Source of the DNA: Chamaecyparis obtusa
Lineage: Eukaryota; Streptophyta; Pinopsida; Cupressales; Cupressaceae
Assembly: GCA_027943335.1 (NCBI GenBank)
Contig: BSBK01003565.1
Coordinates: forward strand, 749,001-813,000
Reading direction: 5' to 3'
DNA length: 64,000 nucleotides
The translations under genes were made by a program, and so were the position numbers. The notes below the pieces were generated by a model, which did no database searches, was not told the origin of the DNA, and saw only the letters and a list, made by a program, of their open reading frames with translations. How positions within the stretch are numbered: position 1 is the first letter of the stretch; each line of letters starts with the position of its first letter. Shown here one piece after another: positions 24,015-36,440 of this stretch.

Positions 24015-27000
24015 ATGATGGCTACCCATTCTACCGATAGCAAAGCTTCAGATAACCAAGATGCAAATACAGGAAAGCACTTGGATGCTGGTGCTATATT
24101 TGTGTTGGAATCCAAAGGTATGCATATATATATATTTGTTTTAATGAGCATGAAGTATTTTATTATGATTTTGTTATCAGAATTCAATTGTGTAGTTTCT
24201 AAGTCAAACTTGTTGATTCGTGTTTCATGAATAATAGTTCACAAGAATCCATCTCTCATAATAAATGGATGGTAGACTTAGCACTCATTGTATCTAGGTG
24301 AATCATTAGTTCTTCTCAGGACCTTATCTATCTCAGTACTAGTTCAACCCAAGCATTCTTAACCATATAGTTTCCTCCAAGATTAAGTCTACTTAAATTG
24401 CTACCCTCAAATCAAATGAAATGTCTTGCTCAACACCCCAATTTGGTGTTTCCAGATACAGCTTATGTACAATGTAAGTGAATGAATGATGTGGGTTAGT
24501 ACTAAGTATAGCTAATTAAATTAATTGATGGTTGTAGGTTCATGGCTCCATGCTAGCTATCATTTGACAGCCTCCACAGTTGGACCTCAGCTGCTGAGCC
24601 TCCCATTTGCATTTGCATCCTTAGGATGGGGTGCAGGAATAGTATTACTGGCCATTGGAGCAGCAGTTACTTTCTATTCATATTATCTCCTGTCAATGGT
24701 GCTGGAACATCTGGAGCTCAAGGGCAACAGACATCTAAGGTTTAGTGACATGACCACAGAGATTATGGGTATATACAAATCAAGCTTCATTTCACCACAT
24801 TTCATTTCTTGGAGGCTAATCAGTTATAAAATCTTTTATGTAGAATTTCTCTTACATTTTGAGAGTCATTGTACTAAACTATAGGTGTTCACTGGATCCG
24901 TGGTTCTAAGCTAACATCTAAGCACCTTCATTTAAAGTTTGTTTAGGTTGGCTTATTAGTAACATTGACATAAATTCTGATATTTTGTAGTGCCTATTGT
25001 TATTCCTGTGCCTAAATTTTTCTTTTATAGATTATTCAAGTAGATGGGTACCTTATTGACTGATAATCAAATGTGGATAAACCTGAGATGGATATGGAGT
25101 GATTGGATATGTAAGTTGTTTTTGGTTTAATAAGGTATCTTAGGAAAAGAGGTCACCATTGAGAAACCATGATTGATTAGAACATGTATCAGAAGTTTAG
25201 AGTTGAATTGGGTTTCTAACGTCTTTCTCAAAGAGGTAAATATTTTTGATATAGAGTTATGAATGGTGAAGTCACAAATGTGGGAACCTCTATTCTTAAT
25301 AGAAACATTCAACAAGACTATCCTATCCTAATAGAGTTTAAACCTTGATGAAAAGAACATCAATACAACAACTCAACCATCACACTATACCAATACAAAT
25401 AATTAAATATCTAATTTTAGAGCCCATTTTATGAACTATCTTACAGGCGCAAGATGGGGTAGTTTTGTGGTGGGACCACTCCAATTTGCAGTCTGCTGCG
25501 GAGCTGTTGTTTCATGTACTCTTCTTGGAGGTCAGAGTTTGAAGGTACCTTTCAAAAACAACAAGAAAGAGAGACTATGTTCGCTTTTGAAAGAATGAAT
25601 ATCATTCACTGTCTAATGGATTTGTAAATGTATATTACAGTTCTTATATAAAATATATCATCCAAATGGGGAGATGCAGTTGTACCAATTTATAATTATT
25701 TTTGGAGGGCTGATGCTTGTGCTGGCTCAAATGCCGTCCTTTCATTCACTGAGATATATAAATCTAGTATCTCTGCTGCTGTGCTTTTCCTTTACTGCAT
25801 GCGCTGTGGGAGGTTCCATCCATGCAGGTTGGTCTCGACTCTCCATTGATTTGCCCTTGCCTGAATTTAGATATACACTTCTCTTCGTTCTGAATTGTCT
25901 ATCTTAATTTTTCATGGCAGGAATCTCAAGTGATGCAGAGAACAGGGACTATAATTTGGTTGGCAGTAAAACACACAAATTACTTTCGGCTTTGAACTCT
26001 TTCTCAATAATTGCAACAACTTATGGCAATGGAATCATTCCTGAAATTCAGGTGAGATTGGTTAATAATTTAAAAAAGAGTACACTTATGTATTTAAAGT
26101 TTCATCCTTTCAGTTTCCATAATTGTAGGTCCAGCAGGGCGATCCCAAACTTCCTAGACCAATCAACTCTCAGTTAATTTAGGAGTACACTGCAATATGT
26201 ATTTGATTTTTTTCAATTTTTAAGCTTAAAATTTTATATTGCACTGACAACTTACACTCAATCAAAAGTATTTAGGGAGCCAATTCAGATTGAGCAAAAT
26301 ATTTTAATTGTATAGAGATGGTAGGTGCGAGGGTTTTTAGGTTTTATTTGTTATTAGTCCTTTTTCAACATGTATCTCCTTCCCAATGATCTCCTTGCAA
26401 ATGCCTGCCTGCCTGCCTTAAATTCTTTAATGCAAATCTCAGTGACAAATTTATAAGTTTTGATCTTTATACTAATATTTGAGGATGATTTTGCAGGCCA
26501 CTCTAGCTCCTCCAATTTCAGGAAAAATGTTGAAAGCACTCTGTGTGTGTTATACAGTGGTTGTGTCCACCTACTTCTCTGCTGCAATTTCAGGCTACTG
26601 GGCATTCGGCAACAAGGCCCAAGAGACAATTTACAGCAACTTTGCCCCTGCAGGAAGGCCAGCTTATGTTCCCAACTGGTTTCTCTTCATGGCCAACATT
26701 TTTGTCCTTATCCAAACATCCACTGTAACTCTGGTTAGTTTAGTTCATAGTAAATACTCAACTATTATTAGTATTATTTTCACATCTGAGAACAATAAAT
26801 ACTCCTTTTTATCACTGATCTCTGAAATTTTGCTTCTAGAAATTACTAGAATATCAAATTCAACAACTGTCTTTCTGAAACAACTTAGAGGATACAATAT
26901 TGTTTAAAACAGAATTTAATAAGTGTAGGAACTAAAAGAATTTACCAAACTAAACTTGGCTAAGGATGAGAAAAACTACCTGGTAGCAGCAACAGCTCAT

Positions 27001-28029
27001 CTATCTCGGTGCTGTTAATCACAAAACAACCACCACAAAGAGGGATACAATTGATTGTTGTTTCGATTGTTCACTATCGGGTTTTCAATGACTTCTATAA
27101 CTGAATTCTCAGTTTGATCACTACAACACTCATACAAGCCTATGATTATTCTACCCAAACTCCTCGTGTCTTTATATGGATTTTGTAATGTTCCCATCAT
27201 GTACTAGGAGGACCCAGAAGTGGAATGGAATGGAGACAAGTCAGATTTTTCATTTCAAATTCTGTGTTTTGTGTGTCAAGACTCAAGATCAAACTGCCCC
27301 TTTTATGTTTTTGCTGCAATTGTTACAAAAGCACTTTGGTAGTTTCAAATTCCCCATGCCGTTACAAAATCGCCCCTTTCAAGCCAACCGGTAGTTCTTT
27401 CTGAAACCTCACACCATTGTGACTTTTGGGAAAGCTCGTACTGATTTCAATTCGAGATTCTTATGGATCACCTACATTATGCTGTAAAGGGATAAGTAGT
27501 TTAGAGTTGGAACACCCAAATACACAAATGACATTTTTATAGAAAATCTACAAAAGTGCAATCATGGGAATTATATATAAACATTCAGTACATATTTGAA
27601 TCTTTGCCAACTTCTAAACCTCTCTCTGCGATGTAAACTTTCCTGCAGACTTATTTTCAACCAGCATTTGCAGCTCTTGAAAGCAGATCTGCAGATGCAG
27701 AGAAAGGGAGATTTTCTATGCGAAATGTTATTCCGAGATTGATTTTAAGATCTTTTTGGGTGGCAATTGTAACTCTGGTGGCTGCCATGCTACCATTTTT
27801 TGGAGATATTAATGCAGTGGTGGGTGCATTTGGGATTATGCCATTGGACTTTATTTTGCCAATGGCGCTGTACAACATTACATTCAAGCCTTCCAGAAGG
27901 AGCTTACCTTTCTGGGTGAATGGCTCGATTGGTGTCTTGTTTTCTGTTGTCGGAATTCTGAGCTGCTTTGCAGCCGCCAGACAAATCGTCCTCGATGCTA
28001 ACACCTACAAGCTCTTCGCCAACGTATGA
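24015..28029 (+). CDS. GABA/amino-acid transporter, GAT1-like (AAAP family), seven exons
   Basis: Predicted plasma-membrane proton-coupled amino-acid (GABA-type) permease. Exons are 24015-24117, 24538-24768, 25447-25544, 25641-25827, 25921-26051, 26497-26733 and 27649-28029. All six introns are GT-AG and phases agree, giving 455 residues and a TGA stop; plant GAT1 proteins are about 450 residues. The N-terminus has LDAGAIFVLESKG, then SWLHASYHL and about 11 hydrophobic segments (for example 64-88, 113-137, 158-178, 186-206, 263-287, 362-380, 415-438). Family blocks are QMPSFHSLRYIN, YGNGIIPEIQATLAPP (across the exon 5/6 join), FSAAISGYWAFGN and MLPFFGDINAVVGAFG (376-391). Two adjacent ATGs (24015, 24018) exist; I used the first. 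No frameshift or internal stop is present. Exact substrate is inferred from family resemblance only. Confidence 0.92.
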
Positions 28030-28529
28030 TCTCTTTAGTTTCAGCTGTACTGAAAATCGACCAAAAGGAGCAGGTTTGATATTTTAAGATGATAAAAATT
28101 AGCACCATGATCCAGTGCTTTTATACAACATTTCCTGTGTACTGTGTTCAAACTAAATTAGTTAGTAGCTGTCAATATAATAATTCCCGCTGCTCTCATC
28201 TTGTCCACCTCATAACTGATATAGATGGAATACTTCTGAAACTAAAGTCAATACATTCCTTAATTATTATATAAGAAAAGCAATCTAGGCATTATTCTTT
28301 AGGAAATTTGACATAGCCTTTTATCAAACCTTATGTGCCAATCACATAGGGTGCCTCTAAATGGGATAAAACGATTTAAACATGAAAGAAACATTAAAAA
28401 AAAAAAAAACATTCTCTTTCTCCATCTTTCATCAAAGCTTATGTGCAAATTATATATGGTGCCTTCAACAAGTGTGATGTAAAACTTCAAACAGGGAATT
28501 AAAAAAAAAAAAAGAGTTCTTTTCTTCAT

Positions 28530-28627
28530 ACTATCTTTTATAAAATTTTAATTATGCAATGCAATGTCTAATAATGATGTTCTTTTATAAAATTTTAATT
28601 ATGCAATACAATGTCCAATAATGAAGT
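28530..28627. repeat. 47-bp tandem duplication
   Basis: A unit beginning TCTTTTATAAAATTTTAAT and containing CAATGTCTAATAATG appears twice in direct succession with two or three differences. Confidence 0.75.
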
Positions 28628-30165
28628 TCTTCTAATTTGCAATAATAAAAGCATGAGCATGAAAGAAAATTTTAGATATATTAGAAAGCAACTTTTGAAT
28701 TTTGGAAGCCAAATTAAATTTTATTAACTCAATAATGTGGTACCCAACCTTCAAAAGAGCCAAAACTCATGCAAAACTTCAAATTAGAATCTTAAAAATT
28801 GAAATTTCATGTATTCGTTTGGTGGTCTGTAAGCTTCTTTATAATTTGGATCTCTTTATTTACTTAAGCACAATGATTGAGAATGAAAATGTGGAAGAAA
28901 AAGCTCTTTTTTGTAATTTCATACTCTCTTGAAACTCAATTCCAACTCTCCTTCAAGTCAACTTCTCAAATATTATAAATCTTCAAATTATATACAAGGA
29001 TGTAACTTCTCAAACGCTTACAATACTATTTAAAGAGTGAAAATGGTTCAAATTCAAATTTGAATTTGATTTTCATGTATAAAATATCATTATTCACACC
29101 AAAAGATCAATCAAAGAAAGAAAGTGCAAATAAGTATTTTATGTTCATGTTGATTACCAATTTAGCTAAGATGTTCTTGCATCATTCAATAATCTAGAAA
29201 CTCATTTTATTCCTTTTGACGATTCTAGGTATATATAGATTCTATATTCCTTAGATTAACTTATAGTCATAAGCATAAAAGTAAGATCCAACTCTATAGG
29301 ATTACCTACTTCCACATGTTCTAGATCATCAACATCACATGGTTTGTCTTTTTTCTCTTTTACAAGGGTCTTCACATTTTTCTCACTTTAGAGCACCTAT
29401 ATTCCTTTCTTAGTAAAGTGATCCCAATTTCTATGATGGATAGAATTTTATCCTTTATACTACTAGGAGCCTATAAGAGGATAGATTTAGAAATATGGAT
29501 CATCCACTATAGTTTATGAAAGTCCAGACTCTATAAAAAAATTACCTTTCAAGGCATAGATTACATTAAATTAGCATTTCATGATTGAAATACATATCCA
29601 AGGATCCCACTTTGAACATAAATTAATTTTATGAATGAAATGGAGTGTTATAGAAGTAATTTTAACAACCGATACCTCTTTTGAATATAAGATGTTGGCA
29701 AATAACTTGGAGCTTTTTCAAGCCATCTAACTATTAAACTAGTTGGTTTATGTAAAATTGAAAATCACATACTCTACATTTTTCTTTATTGAATTGGCAC
29801 TCATTTCAGTAAATTGTTGTATGTCTGTTTTATATCCCATTTGTTATCTTTCCTAGTCAAAGTCCTAAAATAATTTATTCATCTTGTCTCCTTTCATTAT
29901 TTATCATTTATTATACTTTAACCCTTATCCATAGGTTTCTTTCCTCTTTATATGACCCCTTTACCCTTTTACCTTGCCAACTTTTTATCCTTATACACAA
30001 ATTAAATATAATAAAATCCTACACCTTAAGCCTAGTACAATAACATACTCCAAGCTTTTAAAAAATCAACCATTAGATCACTTCAAGCTTAATGATCCAT
30101 TTTGAGCCTTGGGAATTTTCCTCGACGGTGGAAAAATATCTTGTAACTATGTATTTACATCCAAT

Positions 30166-30198
30166 CAAATTTGTTGTGGTTTTTTCACAACAAATTTG
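30166..30198. repeat. Perfect inverted repeat (13-bp arms, 7-base loop)
   Basis: CAAATTTGTTGTG at 30166-30178 and its exact reverse complement at 30186-30198 flank a G/T-only loop. No neighbouring gene explains it as a terminator. Confidence 0.7.
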
Positions 30199-31430
30199 TA
30201 TAACTACCAATTATAATTTCTACTACATTCTCAATCCAAATCACCTCTAAAAATAATTAATAAGGTCTCACAATCTCTCATTTTAACATTGGAACAACAA
30301 TTTTTTAACCTGATGAACATTTTTGAGTAAGAGTACCTAAATCATAAAGTCAATCTTAGTAATTATACTAGATTCCTAAACTAATTAAGCTTTCCATCAA
30401 CCTAATAGATAAGTTTATATGATCGCTACATCATCCTTCATGGTTGATTCATTTAGAAGATGTATGTTATTTTTATGTTCTTGCAATAACTAGTCAAGGA
30501 TTTTGATTTTGATAATTTTCTTTGACCAATACGTCTTATTGTGCAAACTATATACCCATTCATTGATTACATGCATAAGTCATACCAAACTATCTCTATT
30601 CATCCACATTATCATTTTATTTACATTTTCCTCTCCCATCCTTCTCTATTCTCATTATATTCCTAAGAACACTTTAGCTTGAACTTTTTGCTTTTTATTT
30701 ACATTCAAATATAAAAAAGAATCTCATTGTGTCATTTTTTTAGTTTATATTAGTTTTTAGTCCAAATATTAAAATTCCTGTAGTGTTTTCATATCATATT
30801 ACGTTGATAAGTATTTGTTATATTGTATTTTTCTTTCTTTTAACTTACCATAACTTCACCTAAGTAATATGGCCCCCTAGAATGCATCTTGTCTTGAATG
30901 TTCATAAAAACATAAAAACATATTAAGTCATATTAATTATTTTATCAACCAATATTAGTTTTTCATTAGTCTTATTTTGTGCATTTCTATATTTTTTTAG
31001 CGTTTACCCTTCAATGACCCTTTAGAAATGTAGTCTTAATATTTCTTTAATAAATTTTTCGTACTTTATAATTTTACACCAAAGTAGTAGTCAAATTTCT
31101 ACCTCATCCACCTATTTATGCATCCCCAATTTATCATCTTTTATTGTTATTTGATCACTTTTTGTCTTCTCCCAAGTAGCACTTATTTAGCATTCTCCCA
31201 TTGCATCTTTGTTTCTAATCCTTGTTTATATTTTGAATTAGAATGATATATCGGCATAGTCATTTTGTTTATTATTTTTATATTATAATCTACATATCAT
31301 GCAGTTTTTTTCTTGAATTCCGACAAGAGGGCCAATCAAGGCAACTTCTCCCTTAGCCTTTCTTTTGTTTTTGTTCACTATTATACTTTCCATTTTGCAT
31401 GTCATTTAATAGATAATCATTAAATAGATT

Positions 31431-33349
31431 AACACTTTATGCCACTTAATATTCCATGCCTAAAGGGTTTGAAATGTCTCGCACAATCGCTGCATCTTCT
31501 ACACACCCTTCCTGCACGAATGTTGGGCCTCTTGTGCGCCCATCCTCTGCACACCCATCCTCTGCCACTGCGGATGGTTTGGTGAGTGTGGTGGCCTCCT
31601 TGGCCTCCCATGCTTGCTCTCTGCCTCTTGTTGGAGCTGCAGTGGATGTGGTGTTGGCTGGGGCTTCTCAGCATATTCCTTTGGTGTCTTCTACCTCTTT
31701 TGTTGCTGCGGAGGGTTTGGTGAAGGCGGCTGATGTTCTGGTGGCATCTACCTTTGCTGTTATGACCAAGGTGTGTGTGGCTAGCATCCCTTCTTTAGGG
31801 GCTAATGGTCCTACTTCTAAGGCTTCTAGGTCTTTTGCTGATGTTGTTTCCAAGATAGTTGTGGATGTGAAGGGACGTAGGGCTTCCGCTAGCAATGGGG
31901 CTTCCTTTTCCCCGGTTCCTATTTGTGGATCTTTATCTGTCAAGCTGTCCTCTGCTGCTAATAGAGATTTGATGAATAATAATGAAAATTTTAAATCCCA
32001 TGGACTGATCTGTCAGTTTCAGGGTTTTTGGCCTAGCCTTCCCCAACTACATGATTGGGTTTCTCGAAGATGGGAACCAAAATTATTAGGTACTGTTAAC
32101 ATCTATCCTATGGCAAAAGGTTTTTTCATTGTAAATTTTGATAATTCTATGGATAGAGCTACAATGCTTTGTGATTATTTCTTTTGTTGGGAGGATGAAA
32201 AATTTGTGCTCATGGTAAAGTCGTGGCACCATGATTTCAGTCCTTCCACTGAAGTCTTTAGTACTATCCCTATTTGGGTCAAACTCCCCAATCTACCCCT
32301 CCATCTATGGCATGATTCCATCCTTGAGGAAGTGGGTGGGGCTTTGAGTGATTTCTTGCTGATTGATAGTGATTTTGATAATATGTATCATTCTACTTAT
32401 GCTCGTATCTTGGTAGAAATGGATACCTCGAAGGGCCTTCCAGCTGAAATTAAAATTGAATCATCCTTGGGGCCTTGGATCTAGCAACTTGACTTCGAAG
32501 ACATTCCTTTTAGATGTCAAAAATGTTTTAAGACTAGCCATTTATTCTCCCAATGTGGCTTCATTTCCAAGAAGAAGAAATCTTCTCCTTCTTGGTCGAA
32601 GGGTGCTTCTACCCAACATTACACTATCCTGAAAAGCTCCTCTCACCCTGAGATGGAGGCTGCTCCTAATAATGGAAATTTGTTGTCTGCTGGTGAGAAG
32701 GTTGGTTTATGTCCTGATATTAATGTTCTTGAAGGGTCTACTAGAGCTGCTGGTTTTATCCCTTTCCAAGTTGTTGAACCTGAACCTGCTCTTGCTACGC
32801 TGGGTGATACCAGAATTTCTATTGAATTGATGGATGCTGGCTTAGCTGGAAATTATGGTATTTTATTAGGTGTTGGATCTAACCTTTTGAGCTCCTCTTC
32901 TTGATCCCCCTTTGGGTGGATCTAATGGCAGCCATGCGCTGGATGTTTCTTTGGGGGACTCTACCCCACTTTAGGGGGTTGGTTATCCAGCTCTTGAATC
33001 ATTGTGCTGGCAGGATAAGGTTGCGGGTGTCGAAGAAGGCTGGATAACAGTTAAAGGAAAAAATTCTAGGAAATCCTCCCCATCTTTTGACATGACCCTA
33101 CATTCTCATTTGAAGGGGACAAAAAGATAGTTCTTTTCTTTTACTGTAGATCTCCAACATTTTATCTTATGTAGTGGTTTGGGTGTTTCTTTAGCTAAGT
33201 TCTTCTTGGTGGTTTCTTAGGGATGGTGGCCTTGTGTTATGGTTGCTCTATTGTGTTTGGTGTGCTCCTAATGCTCTTTCTTTGTATAGGGTTTCGGGTC
33301 CCTTCAAAATCTATTTTTTCCATTAATCAGAACACTTTATGCCACTTAA
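31431..33349 (+). mobile_element. LINE-type insertion holding ORF1 only, with 19-bp target-site duplications
   Basis: The direct repeat AACACTTTATGCCACTTAA occurs exactly at 31431-31449 and 33331-33349, bracketing about 1.88 kb. Inside is an ORF1 that begins six bases after the left repeat, then a 3' tail ending GTCCCTTCAAAA...CATTAATCAG right before the right repeat. A closely similar tail ends the truncated insertion at 54489-54635, supporting a LINE family 3' end. No endonuclease/RT ORF2 is present. It could be an internally deleted LINE or an ORF1-only derivative that moved in trans. Confidence 0.75.
31456..33130 (+). pseudogene. LINE ORF1 (DUF4283-like plus zinc knuckle), lightly broken
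   Basis: The predicted RNA-binding ORF1 protein of a plant L1-type LINE. The open stretch 31456-32484 has a Ser/Ala-rich N-terminus of about 170 residues, then a DUF4283-like domain (LICQFQGFWPSLPQLHDWV near 32008, FFIVNFDN near 32122, IPIWVKLPNLPLHLW near 32270). TAG at 32482-32484 replaces what would be Gln. The same frame continues with the zinc knuckle CQKCFKTSHLFSQC (about 32518-32559), a Lys/Ser-rich linker and the stretch 32653-32904. A C-terminal GWITVKGKNSRKS segment near 33040 is in a broken context, ending at TAG 33130. Few lesions suggest a fairly young insertion. Confidence 0.75.
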
Positions 33350-34059
33350 AAATAAATTATTGGAAGGTAGAGAACCATTTCCCCACCATTTTTTTTTATG
33401 AAAATGTTGGCATTTGATGAAGGTGATCTGAAGTTTTGATTATATGTTTGTTTTGTGGTATTTTCATTTCTAGAAAAATGATCTATTGAAGGCATGCGAT
33501 CATTTTTACCGATGGTGTTGAAGGATTAACTTGAAGAATCAACTAAGTGTTCAGTCAACCCAAAAAAGACTGTATGCAAGGTACATGCGACTAAATTTGG
33601 AGTTGGAGATCGATTTAAGATGTGCGGTTGGGTGGCTATCATCTACATATGCATATTTAACTACATGATAGCATCAATTAGATTGAAGAATATAGTGAGT
33701 TATTAAGGATTGAAGCGGCATTGATATTAAGAAAAAGAGACAGGCAGATGGAGCTTGGCTAGATCAGCAAACCAAACATTTTAGAGTTAGTAAATATTTC
33801 ATTTATGACTTTTTTAATATTGTGTTGACTTTATTGAGTTGACCAATCCATTGTGGTGCGATCGAATTTGAATTTTATGTTGATGGGCAAAACATTTTTT
33901 TGGAACAAGGCCGACTTGAAAAAGTGTTTTTTTTATAAGGTTGAAATCGAGTTTTAGGGTATGATGTGATGATGTGATAGGTGGTTATGATTGTGAAAAT
34001 CTAAAGAAAGGAGATTTGGATTTTTAGGTGGTGTTGTGATTAGAGTTGAAGTGGATATG
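33350..34059. other. AT-rich spacer, possibly 5' part of a copia LTR
   Basis: No gene is recognised. It leads into the copia LTR whose 3' part is clear from about 34060. Where that LTR begins could not be fixed. Confidence 0.4.
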
Positions 34060-34595
34060 TCAGACTGGAAGTGTTATAATTAAATCATTCATTCTTGAAT
34101 CTATCTCAAAGAAAGCCCTAACAAGTTTGCAAGTAAAATCCTTTAACAAGGTCACTCCTAACAGAGTGAGAAGGATCTCTAATAGGATATGAAGTATAAA
34201 ATCCTCTAACAAGGTGACTCTCAGAAGGAGTTTGAAATCCCTTAATCGGGTAGTCTTTAACATGACTATTGTAGCTTCTAACAAGGCTAAATACTCTTAA
34301 CTGGGTATAACCTCAGAAGGGTTTTTATAATTGCTCCTAACAAGGCATATTTCAGTTGTGCATAGTAAAATTTATGGCCTTCATTCTCACATATGGTTTT
34401 CTTCCTTTGACAAGGGTTTCCACAAGAAAAATCTTGTGTCTTGTGTTCATTGTGTGTGAATACTTTATTTGTTATGCTTCTATGTTACATTATCATTTGC
34501 ATGTTGGATATTGTGGAAGATTATTGTTAAAAGTTTCAAATTTATGGATGCATGGATTCACCCCCCCCCCCTCTCAGTGCCTTATAATACTAACA
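34060..34595 (+). mobile_element. 3' part of a copia-type LTR
   Basis: It ends TAACA at 34595, immediately before a tRNA-Met type PBS. It contains several imperfect CTAACAAGG words and a C-run followed by CTCTCAGTGCC near 34561-34580. That layout matches, in reverse, the ends of the LTRs at 40367 and 52411 (CTAAGAGGAG...GAATTAGT). Its 5' boundary is not resolved. Confidence 0.55.
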
Positions 34596-34597
34596 AT

Positions 34598-34610
34598 TGG
34601 TATCAGAGCC
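34598..34610 (+). other. Primer binding site (tRNA-Met type), gag-only copia element
   Basis: TGGTATCAGAGCC lies two bases after the LTR end. Confidence 0.8.
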
Positions 34611-34660
34611 TTGGTTCCCTTAAGAGGCCTAACAACTCAAGAAGTATCCTTAAGGAAAAT

Positions 34661-35979
34661 ATGGAGGGTTTGAGATACAAGAGGCAACTTGATGAAGCTG
34701 AAAGGGTTATCAAAGAGTTGAAATATTAGTTGAAGAAATCAATAGCTAAACAAAAAGATCTTGTCGAACAATTGAATGAGATTCAAGACTACATTAAGTA
34801 ATTGTCTGAACAATTATGGATTTGAGGAATCTAAAGAAGCCCTAGAATCCATGGCTATGGAGAATGAACAATTACACAAAGATAAGAAAACCCTTAAGAG
34901 AGAGAGAGATTGAAGCCCAATCAATCAGAATGTGTGAAGAGTTAAAAGAAAGGAGAACTAACGAGAATGCAAGGAAATTTGTAGAAGATTACCTAAAGGC
35001 CAAGGATGAAGCACTAAAAGATGTAGAGGATGAACTTTTTAAGTTAAGACAAGAAGTTGGCACATTGCATGAACATTTTCATGATAAAATGAAGAAAATA
35101 GAAATTCCCTAAGGGAGAATAAGAATCTAATAAATGAGAATGAGCAATTAAAAAGAGAATTGAATACTAGTAATGATCTGCTGAAGAAATTCAATGAGAG
35201 TACTGCAAAACTTGATGAGCAACTCAGAAATCAAAGAAGTAAAGAGACCACATGCCTAGGATATACTAGTTATACTACTTTGAAATTAGTGAATCTTCTA
35301 GAAAAAAGGAGATCAAGCAAGAAGGAAAGTCTCCACTGAAGGTAACATAAAGAAATTACGGTAAGAAATTTTACAAGCCTATTTGTTCCAATTGTCAAAA
35401 GGTGGGTCATAATGCAAATGTATGTAGAAGTAGGTCTGCAAATAGAGTTATCACTTTTGATGGATATTGCTACAACTTCCATAAGTATGGACATACTACT
35501 CATGATTGTATATCTAGATCTAGTAGTAGATCTACTATCTTTGATGGTCACTGTTACAACTGCAACAAACATGGTCACAAAGCTAATGAGTGCAGGTCTA
35601 GAGTGAACAATCAAAGGTTACCTATGAACCGGGAAAGACCTTACCAAAGGGAGAGGCAATTAGATGTCACATGATCAATCTATGGTAGCTATAGACACAT
35701 GGTTGTGAATTGAGGAATGAGGACTGCAAGAGGTAATGTTGGACCATGGAGATCAACTAGTATGGCATGCTTTCATTGTCACAAGATTGGACATCTAGTA
35801 GGAACTATAGGTTAAGGAACCAATCGGTAAACCATTCAAGAAACAAGAAAGGAAATAAGATTGTAAATGTAGAAGAGATTAGGAAAGAGATGAACAAGAT
35901 TTGGAAGAAGAAGGAAGACATTAAGACATCAAAGGAATCCTCAACTCCATTGGGTGTGGATAACTCTTCATCAAACTAA
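34661..35979 (+). pseudogene. gag: coiled-coil and zinc-knuckle gag of a non-autonomous copia-like element (broken)
   Basis: From ATG 34661 (MEGLRYKRQLDEAERVIKEL) the reading is rich in Glu, Lys and Leu and strongly coiled-coil-like through about 35230, with several stops and frameshifts (for example TAG near 34727 and TAA near 35111). Zinc knuckles follow: CSNCQKVGHNANVC (from 35384), CYNFHKYGHTTHDC (from 35468, second Cys changed to Phe) and CYNCNKHGHKANEC (from 35552). A partial fourth begins CFHCHKIGH near 35768. The last ORF ends at 35979, just before a purine tract. No protease, integrase or RT is found between PBS and PPT, so this resembles a TR-GAG type element. Confidence 0.65.
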
Positions 35980-35993
35980 GCCTTCACATGGCT

Positions 35994-36360
35994 TAGGGGG
36001 AGTAAGTACTGTTGAATCCATATTTAGACCCCCTATAGGTGTGTGGTAAGATCTATTAGTATTTTAAGATGCAATAAGGACTTTTGGAGTGTATTGTGAA
36101 TTTTTGGTAAATTACATGGTGTTTTGATCATCGGTGATGAGTTTTTGGGTTAATCGGTGAAAAGGTAAGTTCTATTTATAATTGTGGTTAATATGTACAT
36201 GCAAAGGTAGATAAAAAGGCTATTTTGGATTTCATTTTTACCTTGCACATTTTTGAAGTTGTTGTGGAGTGAAATATGAATTTTTTGAGCCATATGCAAA
36301 GATCCAAGCAATAAGGAGGGATTTTTTGTGTTCATCTGGAAGATAAAATCAATCAGTTGT
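35994..36360 (+). mobile_element. PPT and start of candidate 3' LTR of the gag-only element
   Basis: TAGGGGGAGTAAG at 35994-36006 is a plausible polypurine tract, followed by TGTTGAATCC from 36010 as a candidate LTR start. The next 350 bases contain ATCGGTGA words like other copia LTRs in the window, but I could not match them to the 5' LTR fragment, which retains only its other end. The right limit is arbitrary. Confidence 0.4.
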
Positions 36361-36440
36361 TGTCATGTTCTTCAGCAAGAACCCTAGTTGCAAATTGTTT
36401 GAGGTATTTATCTGATATCTGCATTTGTGGTTGAGAATAT

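Larger units (their letters stand above)
28030..31430. other. AT-rich intergenic spacer downstream of the transporter
   Basis: The first few hundred bases should contain the transporter 3' UTR and polyadenylation region. The rest is AT-rich with only short, unconvincing ORFs. Notable items are a degenerate duplication of about 118 bp near 28312-28545, an exact-like 47-bp tandem duplication near 28530-28627, and a perfect hairpin at 30166-30198. I recognise no gene or transposon domain here. Confidence 0.55.

Noticed and set aside
26734..27648. Hidden extra exon or transposon in the last transporter intron
   Set aside because: The reading joins precisely across GT-AG at 26733/27649 and matches the family; the ORFs inside the 915-base intron have no domain.
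27657..28004. 115-codon minus-strand ORF over the last transporter exon
   Set aside because: Shadow of the highly conserved transporter exon 7 on the other strand.
31668..31943. Minus-strand ORFs over LINE ORF1 (also 31429-31674)
   Set aside because: Antisense shadows of the Ser/Ala-rich ORF1 N-terminus.
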